Positions 1 to 10,810 of a stretch of DNA of 20,383 nucleotides are shown here, one piece after another. The stretch lies in NCBI GenBank assembly GCA_027295475.1, contig JAPUKV010000192.1:1-20383 (forward strand), read 5' to 3'. Made by a program: the position numbers and the translations under genes. The stretch's first letter is position 1, and each line of letters begins with the position of its first letter. The DNA is from Pseudomonadota bacterium (GTDB lineage Bacteria; Pseudomonadota; Gammaproteobacteria; Woeseiales; Woeseiaceae). The notes beneath the pieces were generated by a model, which made no database searches, was not told where the DNA came from, and worked only from the letters and a program-made list of their open reading frames with translations.

Positions 1-22
1 GGTCGCATACCGGTATCAGATC

Positions 23-310
23 GTGTCACTAAGCAGAGAACAGGTTCAACACATCGCTACACTCGCGAGTTTGCGACTGGACGAGGGTGAATTCGACGAC
101 ATCGTCGCCAAGCTGTCGAGCATCGTCGATTTTGTCGATCAGTTGCAGCAGGCGCCGACCGACGATGTCGTACCGATGGCGCACCCGCTGAACCAGGTGC
201 AACGCCTGCGCCCGGATGTGGTTACAGAAGCCAACGAGCGCGACGCGTTCCAGGCTAACGCGCCGGCTATTCAGGACGGCTTCTATCTCGTGCCCAAAGT
301 CATCGAATAA
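23..310 (+). CDS. gatC: Aspartyl/glutamyl-tRNA(Asn/Gln) amidotransferase subunit C
   Basis: GatC is the small subunit of the GatCAB complex, which amidates Glu-tRNA(Gln) and/or Asp-tRNA(Asn) in the cytoplasm. It holds GatA and GatB together. The 95-residue product has the usual family length, with the N-terminal helical pattern [16 protein letters not shown], a central MAHPL segment and the family's typical C-terminus YLVPKVIE. The start is a GTG. The reading frame stays open to the left edge, but the known GatC N-terminus fits this GTG well and no better start is visible. No clear Shine-Dalgarno sequence precedes it. gatA follows after 2 bases, so this is the first visible gene of the gat operon. 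Its promoter lies outside the window. Confidence 0.95.
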   Translation: MSLSREQVQHIATLASLRLDEGEFDDIVAKLSSIVDFVDQLQQAPTDDVVPMAHPLNQVQRLRPDVVTEANERDAFQANAPAIQDGFYLVPKVIE

Positions 311-312
311 TC

Positions 313-1788
313 ATGGCTGGGCAGCAACAAGCATTACACACGCAGACACTGGCCGAGCTGGCGAAGGGCCTCTCAGCAGGCGAGTTTTCCTCGCGCGAAC
401 TGATCGAGACCCTGTTATCGCGTATCGAGGAGCACGGCACGTCGTTGAACGCTTTTATTACTGTCACGGCGGACCAGGCGCTGGCGGTCGCCGATGCGAG
501 CGACCAAGCAAGATCGAAAGGAAAGGCAGGTGCGCTTGGTGGCCTGCCGATTGTTTACAAGGATATCTTTTGCACGAAAGGTGTTCTGACCACCTGCGCT
601 TCCCGCATTCTGGAAAACTTTGTATCTCCGTATGACGCGACCGTGGTGGAACGGCTATCGTCGGCAGGCGCTGTCATGCTGGGTAAAACCAACATGGATG
701 AGTTCGCGATGGGCTCGTCAAACGAGACCAGTTATTTTGGCCCGGTCAGGAATCCCTGGGACACTGAACGCTCGCCCGGTGGGTCGTCCGGTGGTTCGGC
801 AGCGGCCGTCGCCGCGCGCTTGACCCCGGCCGGGACCGGTACTGACACCGGCGGATCGATCAGGCAACCTGCCGCACTGACGAATACCGTTGGTCTCAAG
901 CCGACTTACGGCCGCGTGTCCCGTTACGGCATGGTCGCGTTCGCCTCCAGCCTGGATCAGGCGGGCGTTCTCACGAGGACTGCTGAAGATGCGGCGATGC
1001 TGCTTTCTGTCATGGCCGGGTTTGATGAGCGCGATTCGACTTCAGTTGATCATCCGGTACCCGACTATGTAGCCGGCCTGACCGCGTCATTGAAGGACCT
1101 CAAAATCGGTGTTGTTCGACAGCATTTCGACTCAGGCCTGGATGAGCAATGTTCGGCACGGGTCAAAGACGCGCTGCATGTGCTCGAGCAACAAGGCGCC
1201 AGTCTGATCGAAGTCGACCTCCCCAACCTCGACTTGTCAGTTCCCACCTATTATGTGGTGGCGCCGGCCGAGTGTTCGTCAAACCTTTCCCGTTTCGATG
1301 GCGTACGTTTCGGTTATCGTGCCGATGACGCCAAAGATCTCCTGGATCTTTATTGTCGTAGTCGCGGCGACGGATTTGGCGCGGAAGTCAAACGCCGCAT
1401 CATGACTGGTACCTATGTCTTGTCGGCCGGCTATTACGATGCGTATTACCTGAAAGCACAAAAAGTGCGTCAGCTCATCAGTCAGGATTTCAAGAACGCA
1501 TTTGAAAAAGTCGACGTTATTGCGGGGCCCACCACACCGACGCCGGCGTTTCCGTTGGGTGAAAAAACAGATGACCCGATTACGATGTATCTCAACGATA
1601 TTTATACGATCGGCGCAAACCTTGCCGGACTTCCCGGAATCTCGGTGCCCTGTGGCTTCGTCGATGATCTACCGGTCGGCCTGCAGCTCGTCGGGCCGCA
1701 TTTTGCGGAAGAGACCATCCTTGCCTGTGCACACCAGTATCAGCATCTGACCGATTGGCATAAGCGCTGTCCGGAGGCCTATAAATGA
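313..1788 (+). CDS. gatA: Aspartyl/glutamyl-tRNA amidotransferase subunit A (amidase)
   Basis: GatA is the glutaminase/amidase subunit that releases ammonia from glutamine for the transamidation carried out by GatB. The 491-residue product has the amidase-signature fold. The Ser-cisSer-Lys triad is visible: Lys83 in LPIVYKDIF, Ser158 in the glycine/serine loop [10 protein letters not shown], and the nucleophile Ser182 in TGGSIRQPA. These three are each shifted by +4 from the residues known in the Staphylococcus enzyme. The ATG lies 2 bases after the gatC stop, and the stop overlaps the gatB start (ATGA), which suggests translational coupling. Full length, no lesion seen. Confidence 0.97.
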   Translation: MAGQQQALHTQTLAELAKGLSAGEFSSRELIETLLSRIEEHGTSLNAFITVTADQALAVADASDQARSKGKAGALGGLPIVYKDIFCTKGVLTTCASRILENFVSPYDATVVERLSSAGAVMLGKTNMDEFAMGSSNETSYFGPVRNPWDTERSPGGSSGGSAAAVAARLTPAGTGTDTGGSIRQPAALTNTVGLKPTYGRVSRYGMVAFASSLDQAGVLTRTAEDAAMLLSVMAGFDERDSTSVDHPVPDYVAGLTASLKDLKIGVVRQHFDSGLDEQCSARVKDALHVLEQQGASLIEVDLPNLDLSVPTYYVVAPAECSSNLSRFDGVRFGYRADDAKDLLDLYCRSRGDGFGAEVKRRIMTGTYVLSAGYYDAYYLKAQKVRQLISQDFKNAFEKVDVIAGPTTPTPAFPLGEKTDDPITMYLNDIYTIGANLAGLPGISVPCGFVDDLPVGLQLVGPHFAEETILACAHQYQHLTDWHKRCPEAYK

Positions 1789-3230
1789 ATAGTGCCTGGG
1801 AAGTCGTGATCGGGCTCGAGATTCACACCCAACTTGCAACAAGCAGCAAGATCTTTTCCGGTGCGTCGACAGCGTACGGTGCCGAACCCAATACTCAGGC
1901 CTGCCTCGTAGACCTCGGTTATCCGGGCGTGTTGCCGGTCTTGAATGCCGAAGTCGTGCGCATGGCCTGTAAGTTCGGCCTCGCGATTAACGCCAAAGTG
2001 GCGTCACGTTGTGTCTTCGCAAGGAAAAATTATTTTTATCCCGACCTGCCCAAAGGCTATCAGATCAGTCAATATGAGTTGCCGATCGTTTACGACGGCG
2101 AACTCATGATCAAGGACGATCGGGGTGAGGACAAACGAATTCGCATCACGCGTGCACATCTGGAAGAAGATGCGGGAAAGTCGATTCACGAAGGCCTGAA
2201 TGAGTCATCGGGTATCGACCTCAATCGTGCGGGCACGCCCTTGCTCGAAATAGTCTCCGAACCGGACTTGCGCTCAGCAAAGGAAGCTGTTGCTTATATG
2301 CGCAAGATTCATTCGATCGTCCGTTACCTCGAGATTTCAGACGGCAACATGCAGGAAGGCTCCTTCCGCTGCGATGCCAACGTATCGGTGAGACCTCATG
2401 GACAGGAAGAGCTCGGCACACGATCCGAGCTCAAGAATCTCAACTCGTTCCGCTTTGTCGAAAAAGCGATCAACTTTGAAATCGCACGACAGATCAACAT
2501 TTTGGAGGACGGCGGCGAGGTGGCGCAGGAAACCCGCCTTTATGACTCCGATCGGGACGAGACCCGATCGATGCGCAGCAAGGAAGAAGCAAACGATTAC
2601 CGGTACTTTCCGGATCCGGATCTGCTTCCGGTTGTGCTCGAAGATGCTTTTATCGCAGAGGTCAAAAAGACGCTGCCAGAGTTGCCCGACGCGAAGCAAT
2701 CCCGCTTCGTGGAGCAATATCAATTGAAACCCGGCGACGCCGGGATATTGACAGTCAGCCGCGCGATCGCGGACTACTTCGAAGCGACGGTAGCTGCATT
2801 CAAAGATAACCCGAAGATTGCGGCAAATTGGATCACCGGCGAACTCTCCGCAGCACTGAACCGCGACGGCGTAGATATTAGCGACAGCAAGATTGCCCCG
2901 GCGGACCTTGCTGCGCTCTTGAGTCGTATCCAGGACGGAACAATCTCCGGCAAGATCGCGAAAGAAGTATTCGAGGCCATGTGGACGGGCGGCGGTGGTG
3001 CCGACGAAATCATAGAGGCCAAAGGTCTGCGGCAGATCACGGACAGCTCGGCGATTGAGAAAATTGTGGACGCTGTCATTGCCGCGAACCCCGATCAGGT
3101 TGAACAATATCGAGCGGGCAAGGACAAAGTACTCGGGTTCTTCGTTGGCCAGGTAATGAAAGAGACTGGCGGCAAGGCAAATCCAGGCCAGGTCAATGAG
3201 GTGTTGAAGGGCCGCCTTCGCAAGCGGTAG
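1785..3230 (+). CDS. gatB: Aspartyl/glutamyl-tRNA amidotransferase subunit B
   Basis: GatB phosphorylates the mischarged Glu- or Asp-tRNA and transfers ammonia delivered from GatA. The 481-residue product carries the family's cradle-domain motifs near the N-terminus ([36 protein letters not shown]) and YFPDPDLLP mid-protein. A helical YqeY-like tail, which contacts tRNA, fills the last 150 or so residues. A strong GGAGG at 1773-1777 lies inside the end of gatA, 7 bases before the ATG, which fixes the start. The start overlaps the gatA stop by 4 bases. Whether the complex serves Gln, Asn or both cannot be decided without knowing which tRNA synthetases the genome encodes. Confidence 0.97.
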   Translation: MNSAWEVVIGLEIHTQLATSSKIFSGASTAYGAEPNTQACLVDLGYPGVLPVLNAEVVRMACKFGLAINAKVASRCVFARKNYFYPDLPKGYQISQYELPIVYDGELMIKDDRGEDKRIRITRAHLEEDAGKSIHEGLNESSGIDLNRAGTPLLEIVSEPDLRSAKEAVAYMRKIHSIVRYLEISDGNMQEGSFRCDANVSVRPHGQEELGTRSELKNLNSFRFVEKAINFEIARQINILEDGGEVAQETRLYDSDRDETRSMRSKEEANDYRYFPDPDLLPVVLEDAFIAEVKKTLPELPDAKQSRFVEQYQLKPGDAGILTVSRAIADYFEATVAAFKDNPKIAANWITGELSAALNRDGVDISDSKIAPADLAALLSRIQDGTISGKIAKEVFEAMWTGGGGADEIIEAKGLRQITDSSAIEKIVDAVIAANPDQVEQYRAGKDKVLGFFVGQVMKETGGKANPGQVNEVLKGRLRKR

Positions 3231-3238
3231 GAGTCTGC

Positions 3239-4114
3239 ATGCAGACGCATAGTGACGCTGTTGTTCCGTTCGTCTTCGAATCGCTGCCGGTGCGGGGCGC
3301 ACTGATTCAGCTGCAAGAATCCTGGCAACGGATGCAGCTCGGTCATACCTATCAAATGAGCGTGCTCGAAACGCTTGGTCATGCTGCAGCGGCCACCGGA
3401 CTCATCGCCCAAAGCCTCAAGTTCGACGGCACTATTACGATGCAGCTCAGTGGTGACGGACCACTGGCCGTTCTGGTCATGCAATGCACCAGCGAACTCG
3501 AGCTGCGCGGCATGGCCAGTGCTCCGGATCTGACGAATAACGCTTCGTTCGCGGAGCTTGTGGCGCAGGCCAGATGCGCGATCACCGTCGATGCCGGTGC
3601 GATGGAACGCCCCTATCAGGGCATCGTCGAGGTAACGGGGACGTCTCTCGCCAACAGCCTCGAAAATTATTACGCGAAATCCGCGCAAATTCCGAGTCAC
3701 ATTCAACTGGTATGTGAGCCGTCCAGCTGCGGCGGGATCCTTTTGCAACAAATGCCGGATAAGGACCGCCCGCTCGAAGATGATTGGCGCCGACTGGGCA
3801 TGCTCGCCGCGACGCTGCGCCCCGCCGACATCGCCGCCGGCGTTGGCATCGATTTACTGGGCAAATTGTTCGCCGAAGATGACGTTCGGATTTTCAGGCC
3901 GAAAGCGGCCAGATTCAAATGCCGGTGTTCAAAAAAACGGGCGGAAGAGGTGCTGCGGATGCTCGGCGAAGAAGAGATAAGCGCCGCATGTGCGGAAAAA
4001 GATCGTGTCGAGGTGACCTGTGAATACTGTGGTCGCACGCGTTCATTCGATGCCGTCGATGTCTCCCGCCTCTTCTCGGATCACGTCGTAGAGGGCACCG
4101 ACCAAGTCCATTGA
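3239..4114 (+). CDS. hslO: Redox-regulated molecular chaperone Hsp33
   Basis: Hsp33 is a cytoplasmic holdase that binds unfolding proteins under oxidative stress. It is kept inactive while reduced and zinc-bound. The 291-residue product has the family length. The zinc redox switch is at the C-terminus: Cys228 and Cys230 (FKCRCSKKR) and Cys261 and Cys264 (VTCEYCGR), spaced CxC-x30-CxxC as in the family. An additional Cys251 lies in the linker between the two pairs. TAGGAG at 3228-3233 is both the gatB stop region and the Shine-Dalgarno sequence, 5 bases before the ATG, so translation is probably coupled to gatB. A palindrome follows the stop codon. Confidence 0.96.
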   Translation: MQTHSDAVVPFVFESLPVRGALIQLQESWQRMQLGHTYQMSVLETLGHAAAATGLIAQSLKFDGTITMQLSGDGPLAVLVMQCTSELELRGMASAPDLTNNASFAELVAQARCAITVDAGAMERPYQGIVEVTGTSLANSLENYYAKSAQIPSHIQLVCEPSSCGGILLQQMPDKDRPLEDDWRRLGMLAATLRPADIAAGVGIDLLGKLFAEDDVRIFRPKAARFKCRCSKKRAEEVLRMLGEEEISAACAEKDRVEVTCEYCGRTRSFDAVDVSRLFSDHVVEGTDQVH

Positions 4115-4116
4115 TT

Positions 4117-4133
4117 CGCCCGTCAGCACGGGC
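4117..4133. repeat. REP-like palindrome after hslO (degenerate single copy)
   Basis: GCCCGT-CAGC-ACGGGC (4118-4133) is a perfect 6-bp stem with a 4-base loop, starting 3 bases after the hslO stop. CGCCCGTCAGCACGGGC differs at one base from CGCCCGTCAGGACGGGC in the paired repeat at 16730-16799, so the two are probably copies of one REP-like family. It may also help end the gat-hslO transcript, although no T-run follows. Confidence 0.6.
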
Positions 4134-4165
4134 AAATCGGGCCAAATCGGGGGGCCAGATCGGGG
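4133..4165. repeat. Three short direct repeats of CAAATCGGG type
   Basis: CAAATCGGG (4133-4141), CAAATCGGGG (4143-4152) and CAGATCGGGG (4156-4165) follow each other with start-to-start steps of 10 and 13 bases, directly after the palindrome and upstream of the regulator promoter. They could be a slippage product or protein-binding sites. Nothing in the sequence decides between these. Confidence 0.45.
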
Positions 4166-4176
4166 ACATCCATGAT

Positions 4177-4205
4177 TTGTCGTGCTAAACTATCTGACTC
4201 ATTAT
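4177..4205 (+). promoter_or_regulatory. Candidate sigma-70 promoter of the regulator-metF-metH operon
   Basis: TTGTCG (4177-4182) and CATTAT (4200-4205) are separated by 17 bases, each matching the -35 and -10 consensus at four of six positions. The -10 element overlaps the left arm of the inverted repeat at 4203-4224, so a bound repressor would block it. The predicted leader would be only about 15 bases, leaving no room for a riboswitch. Confidence 0.35.
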
Positions 4206-4224
4206 ATAAACGTATCCTTATATA
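4203..4224. promoter_or_regulatory. Candidate operator, 7-bp perfect inverted repeat
   Basis: TATATAA (4203-4209), an 8-base spacer, then TTATATA (4218-4224) form a perfect inverted repeat ending 3 bases before the ATG of the ArsR-type regulator. ArsR-family dimers bind AT-rich inverted repeats of this size, often in their own promoters. The position over the probable -10 element and start site suggests autorepression and control of metF and metH downstream. The assignment is inferred from position and symmetry. Confidence 0.6.
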
Positions 4225-4227
4225 TTA

Positions 4228-5124
4228 ATGTTAAATCAGGCCGAGCAGCTTGCAGCCCAATTCAAAGCCCTTGCGGATCCGGTGCGCATGCGGCTCGTTG
4301 CGCTATGCCGGCAGGGCGAATGCAGTGTTTCCGAACTCACAGAGGTCGTCGGCCTGAGTCAGCCACGGGTCTCGCAGCACCTGAAGCGGCTCTGCGACGC
4401 CGGGATACTGGAGCGCTTTCGGGACGGCCAGTGGGTCTTTTATCGCGTGCCGGCGCGCGGTGATGAGCCGGCAGCAAGGCGGCGGCTGCTCGAACTGATC
4501 CCGGATAAGGATGCGGTTTTTCAGGAGGACCTCGCTCGCCTGCAGGCACACCGGGGTGAACGGGTAGCGGCTTCCGGGGCAGACGTCGGCACGGAACGGC
4601 CCGGAGACCGGGCGCTTCACAAGGCACTCCTGGAACTGACCGTGACGGCGCATCTCGGAGATTTGCTTGATGTCGGTTGCGGTCGGGGCCGGATTCTCAA
4701 GTTGCTTGCCAGTCGGGCAAATCGTGCCGTGGGTGTCGATATCGATTCCGACGCGCGCCGCCTCGCGCGCGCCGAACTGATGCTCGCCGGGTTGCCGAAT
4801 TGCAGCCTGCGCAGGGGCGACATGTACCGACTGCCATTCGGCGACGCGGAGTTCGACACGATCATTCTGGATGACATCCTCGCCGACGCCAGGCACCCGG
4901 TCCGGGTGCTGACGGAGGCGCGGCGTCTGTTGCGGGCAGGGGGCAGACTTTTTGTTTTGCTCGCGGTCAATGGCCGTTCACCGACCGAGCTGCAGAGTCA
5001 GTTAGCTGCATGGAGCGCAACTGCCGGCCTGCGCCTGGCGCCTGCGCGGTTTGCACCAAGAATCGATGCACAGTGGCTCTTGTCGGTTGCGACGGTCTCG
5101 GACCGTCAGAGTGCCGCGGCCTGA
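4228..5124 (+). CDS. ArsR-family winged-helix regulator fused to a SAM-dependent methyltransferase domain (SahR-like)
   Basis: The 298-residue protein has two domains. Residues 1 to about 80 are an ArsR-type winged helix (FKALADPVRMRLVALC, recognition helix around LSQPRVSQHLKRL, wing RDGQWVFYRV). Residues from about 135 on form a class I methyltransferase fold with motif I DVGCGRGR (148-155), the acidic end of strand 2 at GVDID (169-173), and a post-motif LRAGGRLFVLL. No metal-binding CxCxxC of arsenic sensors is present in the helix. metF follows after 21 bases and metH after that, which points to control of the methionine cycle. SahR, an ArsR-family regulator of S-adenosylhomocysteine and methionine genes in Proteobacteria, is the natural comparison. 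Whether the C-terminal domain senses SAM or SAH, or still methylates something, is open. The start is an ATG with almost no Shine-Dalgarno sequence. Confidence 0.88.
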   Translation: MLNQAEQLAAQFKALADPVRMRLVALCRQGECSVSELTEVVGLSQPRVSQHLKRLCDAGILERFRDGQWVFYRVPARGDEPAARRRLLELIPDKDAVFQEDLARLQAHRGERVAASGADVGTERPGDRALHKALLELTVTAHLGDLLDVGCGRGRILKLLASRANRAVGVDIDSDARRLARAELMLAGLPNCSLRRGDMYRLPFGDAEFDTIILDDILADARHPVRVLTEARRLLRAGGRLFVLLAVNGRSPTELQSQLAAWSATAGLRLAPARFAPRIDAQWLLSVATVSDRQSAAA

Positions 5125-5136
5125 AAGCCTGTTTAA

Positions 5137-6064
<928 letters not shown>

Positions 6065-6066
<2 letters not shown>

Positions 6067-6069
6067 GGA
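6065..6069 (+). promoter_or_regulatory. Ribosome binding site of metH
   Basis: GAGGA overlaps the metF stop and lies 7 bases before the ATG at 6077. It decides for this start over the in-frame GTG at 6038 inside metF, which would add 13 residues. Confidence 0.75.
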
Positions 6070-6076
6070 ACTGACG

Positions 6077-9000
6077 ATGGAACGGAGGCAGCGAATCGAG
6101 GCATTGCAGCAGGCGCTCTCCGAGCGGATTCTGCTCCTGGACGGCGCCATGGGCACGATGATTCAGGGTTTTGGTCTCGATGAGGACGACTTCCGGGGCG
6201 ATCGTTTCAGGGACTGGCAGCAAGACCTGAAGGGCAATAACGACCTGTTGTCGATCACGCGCCCAAGTGTAATCCAGGACATTCACCGTCGATTTCTGGA
6301 AGCTGGCGCCGACATCATCGAAACGAACACATTCAATTCGAACGCGCCGTCGATGGGCGACTATGGCATGGAGTCGCTGGTCGCCGAACTCAACCTCGCG
6401 GCTGCAAGGATCGCACGGGAATGCGCAGATGCTCATGCGGCAAAAAGTGGTCAGCCCAGATTTGTCGCTGGCGTTCTCGGTCCGACGAATCGAACCACTT
6501 CAATATCCCCTGACGTAAACGACCCCGGCTATCGAAATATCGATTTCGAAGAGCTCGCCAGAACCTATCAGGTAGGGGCGACCGCACTGATCGAAGGAGG
6601 CGTCGATTTCCTGATGGTCGAGACCATCTTCGATACCTTGAATGCCAAGGCCGCGATTTTTGCAATACATCGAAGTTTCGAAGCAGCCGGACTGAAATTG
6701 CCGGTCATGATCTCGGGCACGATTACCGACGCATCGGGCCGTACGTTGTCCGGACAGACAACAGAAGCCTTCTGGCATTCAGTAAGTCACGCCGAGCCAT
6801 TCATGGTCGGCCTGAACTGTGCGCTGGGCGCAGCCGAACTCCGTCCTTACGTTGCAGAGCTATCCCGCATCGCGGCTACGGGCGTCAGTGCGCACCCGAA
6901 CGCAGGCTTGCCCAATGAGTTCGGTGAATACGATGAAACGCCCGACCACATGGCGGAGATCGTCGGCGAGTTCGCAGAGAGCGGTATCGTGAACATGGTC
7001 GGCGGTTGTTGTGGCACTACACCGGAACACATTCGCGCCCTGCACGAGGTGATACAGGGCAGAGCGAAGCGCAAAGTTCCAAAATTGCCTGTCCGCTGCC
7101 GCCTGTCAGGCCTCGAATCCGTAACGATTGGTCCGGACGATTTGTTTGTCAATGTTGGTGAGCGATGCAATGTCACGGGTTCGGCGATTTTCCGGCGCCT
7201 GATCGAGGACGATGATTATGCCGCAGCGGTTCAGGTCGCACGCCAACAGGTCCAAAACGGCGTTCAGATTATCGACGTCAACATGGACGAAGGCATGCTG
7301 GATTCGGAAAAGGCGATGACAAGATTTCTAAACCTGATTGCCTCGGAACCCGATGTAGCGCGCGTTCCCGTCATGATCGATTCGTCCAAATGGTCGGTCA
7401 TCGAGGCGGGGCTGCGCTGCGTGCAGGGCAAGGCCGTCGTCAACTCCATCAGTCTGAAAGAAGGTGAGGAAGCATTCATTGCTCAGGCGAAACTTGTTCG
7501 CGATTACGGTGCCGCCGTGATCGTGATGGCCTTCGACGAAAAGGGGCAGGCGGACAACGTCGAACGCAAGGTCGCTATCTGCAAGCGGTGCTATAAGATT
7601 CTCACCGAGGTCGTCGGTTTTGACCCGGGGGACATTATTTTCGATCCGAATATTTTCGCTGTCGCGACCGGTATCGAGGAACATAACAACTACGGCCTGG
7701 ATTTCATCGAGGCGACACGCCTTATCAAAGAGGCACTGCCGCATGTCCTGGTCAGTGGCGGCGTCAGCAACGTTTCCTTTTCCTTCCGCGGAAATAACGT
7801 CGTTCGTGAAACCATACACTCCGTATTTCTGTATTACGCGATCCAGGCCGGCATGGATATGGGCATTGTCAATGCCGGTCAGCTGGCTATTTACGAAGAC
7901 TTGCCCACGGATTTGCGGGATGCGGTTGAGGATATCGTTCTCAATCGCAGAGACGACGGCACCGAGCGGTTGCTCGACGTCGCAGAGAACTACAAGGGGC
8001 ATAAATCGGAGTCGAAGACCAATGCTCAGGATCTGAGCTGGCGCGAACTGCCGGTTGACAAGCGCCTGGAGCATGCACTCGTCAATGGCATCGATGAATT
8101 CGTGATCGATGACACCGAGGAAGCAAGACTTGCCACGGATCGCCCGCTCGATGTCATCGAAGGACCGCTGATGGATGGCATGAACATCGTCGGCGACCTG
8201 TTCGGTGCCGGCAAGATGTTCCTGCCGCAGGTCGTCAAGTCAGCACGCGTGATGAAAAAAGCGGTTGGTCACCTCGTGCCCTTCATAGAGGAGGAGAAAG
8301 GCGGCGCCATCAAATCGAACGGCAAGATCGTGATGGCCACGGTTAAAGGCGACGTACACGATATTGGCAAGAACATCGTTGGCGTCGTGCTGCAATGTAA
8401 TAACTTCGAGGTCATCGATCTCGGCGTCATGGTACCGTGCCAAAAAATTCTCGAGACGGCGAAACGCGAGGGCGCAGCATTCGTCGGCTTGTCCGGCCTT
8501 ATTACACCGTCGCTCGAAGAAATGGTCCTGGTCGCGAAAGAGATGCAGCGGCTGGAATACAATCTTCCGTTATTGATCGGTGGCGCGACGACGTCTCCTG
8601 CACACACGGCCGTCAAAATCGAACCGAACTACGACGGCCCGGTCATCTATGTCAAAGACGCGTCGCGTGCAGTCGGCGTTGCGCAGGCCCTGATCACTCA
8701 AGGTGCACGTGAGGAACTCGTCGAGAAGACCCGGCAAGACAACGCGCGACGACGTGAACGTCATGCGAGCAAGACCCGGCAGGTCCCACAATCGACACTG
8801 GTGCAGGCTCGCGAGAAGAAACATCGCATTGATTGGGGCAGCTACGTTCCGCCGAGTCCGACATTTACCGGAACCAGGACATTCGACGACATCAGTCTCG
8901 ATGCGCTGCGTGGCTACATCGACTGGATGCCCTTTTTTAATGCCTGGGAGTTCCACGGCAAGTATCCGCAGATACTGAGCGATGCAACGGTTGGCGAGGC

Positions 9001-9790
9001 CGCCAGATCATTATTCAGTGATGCATCCGTGATGCTCGACAAGATCATTAACGAGCAATGGCTGCGGGCCCAGGCGGTCATCGGCTTTTACAGGGCAAAT
9101 TCCGTTGATCATGACGACATCCTCGTGTTCAGCGATGACGCCCGACAAAACAAGCTCATGCGCCTGTGCCATCTGCGTCAGCAGCGTGGCAAACCCGCCG
9201 GCCATGCACAGGACTGCCTCGCAGATTTCATCGCACCCCTCGATAGCGGCGTTGATGATTTCATCGGCGGTTTCGCCGTTACGGCAGGCATCGGAATTGA
9301 CGAACACGTACAGCGATTCGAGGCCGACAACGATGACTACAGCAGTATTCTGCTAAAAGCGCTGGCAGATCGGCTCGCTGAAGCTCTCGCTGAGTACATG
9401 CACGAGACTGTTCGCACAGATCACTGGGGCTACGCCAATAACGAAGGCCTGTCGAACGATCAACTCATCGCCGAAAAATATCGTGGCATCCGTCCCGCAC
9501 CTGGATACCCGGCATGTCCGGACCACACGGAGAAGGGCAGGCTTTGGGAGTTGCTCGATGTCGAAAGCAATATCGGACTAATACTGACGGAAAGTTACGC
9601 GATGTTCCCGACTGCCGCCGTCAGCGGATTCTATTTCTCACATCCCGATTCGAAATATTTCTCTGTAGGCAAAATCGGTCGCGACCAGGTCGAATCATTC
9701 GCCGCCAGAAAGGGCATGGCCGTTTCCGAAGCGGAACGCTGGCTCGCACCCAATCTGGGCTACGACCCCGCGAAAGCGGATGCGGCCTGA
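6077..9790 (+). CDS. metH: Cobalamin-dependent methionine synthase
   Basis: MetH transfers the methyl group of 5-methyl-THF via cobalamin to homocysteine, giving methionine. The 1237-residue protein has all modules in the usual order. The homocysteine domain starts with [11 protein letters not shown] and has zinc ligands Cys248, Cys311 and Cys312 ([10 protein letters not shown]). The pterin domain has [12 protein letters not shown]. The cobalamin cap and Rossmann domain have DVHDIGKN with cobalt-ligand His761. The SAM-binding reactivation domain runs from about residue 900, with [17 protein letters not shown] and [10 protein letters not shown]. Zinc and cobalt ligands fall one or two positions from the E. 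coli numbering. Intact reactivation implies repair by SAM and a flavodoxin-type donor. There is no room for a B12 riboswitch directly upstream, so control is probably through the operon promoter. Confidence 0.97.
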   Translation: MERRQRIEALQQALSERILLLDGAMGTMIQGFGLDEDDFRGDRFRDWQQDLKGNNDLLSITRPSVIQDIHRRFLEAGADIIETNTFNSNAPSMGDYGMESLVAELNLAAARIARECADAHAAKSGQPRFVAGVLGPTNRTTSISPDVNDPGYRNIDFEELARTYQVGATALIEGGVDFLMVETIFDTLNAKAAIFAIHRSFEAAGLKLPVMISGTITDASGRTLSGQTTEAFWHSVSHAEPFMVGLNCALGAAELRPYVAELSRIAATGVSAHPNAGLPNEFGEYDETPDHMAEIVGEFAESGIVNMVGGCCGTTPEHIRALHEVIQGRAKRKVPKLPVRCRLSGLESVTIGPDDLFVNVGERCNVTGSAIFRRLIEDDDYAAAVQVARQQVQNGVQIIDVNMDEGMLDSEKAMTRFLNLIASEPDVARVPVMIDSSKWSVIEAGLRCVQGKAVVNSISLKEGEEAFIAQAKLVRDYGAAVIVMAFDEKGQADNVERKVAICKRCYKILTEVVGFDPGDIIFDPNIFAVATGIEEHNNYGLDFIEATRLIKEALPHVLVSGGVSNVSFSFRGNNVVRETIHSVFLYYAIQAGMDMGIVNAGQLAIYEDLPTDLRDAVEDIVLNRRDDGTERLLDVAENYKGHKSESKTNAQDLSWRELPVDKRLEHALVNGIDEFVIDDTEEARLATDRPLDVIEGPLMDGMNIVGDLFGAGKMFLPQVVKSARVMKKAVGHLVPFIEEEKGGAIKSNGKIVMATVKGDVHDIGKNIVGVVLQCNNFEVIDLGVMVPCQKILETAKREGAAFVGLSGLITPSLEEMVLVAKEMQRLEYNLPLLIGGATTSPAHTAVKIEPNYDGPVIYVKDASRAVGVAQALITQGAREELVEKTRQDNARRRERHASKTRQVPQSTLVQAREKKHRIDWGSYVPPSPTFTGTRTFDDISLDALRGYIDWMPFFNAWEFHGKYPQILSDATVGEAARSLFSDASVMLDKIINEQWLRAQAVIGFYRANSVDHDDILVFSDDARQNKLMRLCHLRQQRGKPAGHAQDCLADFIAPLDSGVDDFIGGFAVTAGIGIDEHVQRFEADNDDYSSILLKALADRLAEALAEYMHETVRTDHWGYANNEGLSNDQLIAEKYRGIRPAPGYPACPDHTEKGRLWELLDVESNIGLILTESYAMFPTAAVSGFYFSHPDSKYFSVGKIGRDQVESFAARKGMAVSEAERWLAPNLGYDPAKADAA

Positions 9791-9866
9791 CTTTTGGTAG
9801 AGGTCGCCTGATAATTGCGCGGCCAGACCTGCGCCGGATTTCCGTGTGACATTGTGCCCGGCAAAC

Positions 9867-9891
9867 TCCGGCCGGTTGTGGGCCAGCCGGA
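9867..9891. terminator. Possible terminator-like inverted repeat between convergent genes
   Basis: TCCGGC (9867-9872) and GCCGGA (9886-9891) can pair around a 13-base loop, in the 128-base gap between the convergent metH and barrel-protein genes. No T-run follows on either strand, so a Rho-independent terminator is not established. Confidence 0.22.
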
Positions 9892-9918
9892 ACTGCTGTG
9901 ATGATTCACGAGACAGGC

Positions 9919-10482
9919 TTACTTGAAGAACCAACGCCCGCCAATTGTGAAAACGTCTGCGTCACCCGCGAATTCCAGGCTCACGCCTGCAGCGAACTGC
10001 GCAGTGAAATAATAGTCGACCGCGATCTCCAGGTAGGTGTCGCTGTTGTCAAGATTAATGTAGTTAACTGAACCGCGTACCTCGAACTGAGGTGTCAACA
10101 GGCCGCGAGCGCCCCCCGAGAATGCAAAACCACTGTCGTCTGAACTGCCGCCCGGGATATCAATATCGGCCCGAACGTAACGGAGTGTACTCACCAGGTC
10201 GAAGTCCCCTGTGTAGTGCCAAACGTAACCGCCGCCGAGTTCCACAGTTGTTACATCAACGTTGTTGTTGAAGTCCAGCGCCGTCACTCCGCCGACAATC
10301 AGCCAGTTGTTTTCCAGCTCATACGAGCCATTAAACCGAAGCCCGTCCCCACCATTGGCATCAACATCGACGAAACGCAGTTCAGCGTAGGAATAACCAA
10401 GATCGGCTTGCTGTTGCCCGGCCGATTGTGCAACGGCAATACCCTGCACAAGCAGGCCCGCAAAAAGGATTAGCATCTTCAT
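9919..10482 (-). CDS. Small outer-membrane beta-barrel protein, function unknown
   Basis: The 187-residue product begins with a signal peptide (MKMLILFAGLLVQGIAVA, cleavage likely after AVA before QSAG). The rest is a run of short amphipathic segments with alternating aromatic and small residues, such as TTVELGGGYVWHY, FEVRGSVNYINL, YLEIAVDYYF and VFTIGGRWFF. Roughly eight to ten strands fit. It ends in an aromatic strand (RWFFK), as outer-membrane barrels do, although the very last residue is Lys rather than Phe. The start is fixed by AGGAG at 10489-10493, 6 bases upstream of the ATG. A longer in-frame extension to 10623 lacks a signal peptide at its end and is rejected. The gene is single and convergent with metH. 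A specific pore or adhesion role cannot be read from the sequence. Confidence 0.8.
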   Translation of the reverse strand: MKMLILFAGLLVQGIAVAQSAGQQQADLGYSYAELRFVDVDANGGDGLRFNGSYELENNWLIVGGVTALDFNNNVDVTTVELGGGYVWHYTGDFDLVSTLRYVRADIDIPGGSSDDSGFAFSGGARGLLTPQFEVRGSVNYINLDNSDTYLEIAVDYYFTAQFAAGVSLEFAGDADVFTIGGRWFFK

Positions 10483-10752
10483 CGAACTCTCCTGGATGTT
10501 GCTCGCATAATAGTTGGCGAATTGGGCTTCACGTAAGACGGCGCGGATATTAACTGTCGCTTCACCGGCATGTCTAATCACATTCCGGGATACCACGACG
10601 GTGTCACAAAAGGCAGCCCGCAACGCTGTTCCAGTGTCGATTTTCTGGACTACCTGGAGTGTCTCTGTTTGGCGTCAGTAGCTGAAAACTACTTCCCGTT
10701 TGCGCAACGGCGAAGGAAAAATTCGATTCAAAGAGCGTGCCATAAAAAGTCA

Positions 10753-10778
10753 CACCGTGCTTTGATAAAGCAGCGGTG
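10753..10778 (-). terminator. Hairpin in the non-coding region, T-run on the minus strand
   Basis: CACCG-T-GCTTT-GAT-AAAGC-AG-CGGTG forms ten base pairs with a small internal bulge and a 3-base loop. Read on the minus strand it is followed after 5 bases by CTTTTT, which resembles a Rho-independent terminator. No gene that would need it lies upstream on that strand, so it may end a small RNA or block antisense transcription. The plus-strand reading has no T-run. Confidence 0.35.
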
Positions 10779-10810
10779 AACAGGCGACGTGTTAGCCTGA
10801 AAAACTATTT

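Noticed and set aside
2337..3302. Long open frame (321 codons) on the minus strand opposite gatB
   Set aside because: It lies opposite a full-length conserved gene, has no recognisable domain, and is a by-product of GC-rich codon use on the coding strand.
4228..5124. The fusion regulator read as an arsenic-resistance ArsR
   Set aside because: The metal-binding cysteine motif is absent and no ars genes are adjacent; metF and metH follow instead.
7328..8074. 248-codon minus-strand frame opposite metH
   Set aside because: Antisense to the conserved pterin and cobalamin regions of MetH; no family pattern and no start signal.
10483..10623. N-terminal extension of the outer-membrane protein frame to 10623
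   Set aside because: The extension puts 47 residues before the signal peptide; the AGGAG at 10489-10493 fits the ATG at 10482.
10570..10779. 69-codon plus-strand frame in the long intergenic region
   Set aside because: Rich in Lys, Arg, Cys and His without pattern, no Shine-Dalgarno sequence, and it runs through the hairpin at 10753-10778; probably non-coding.
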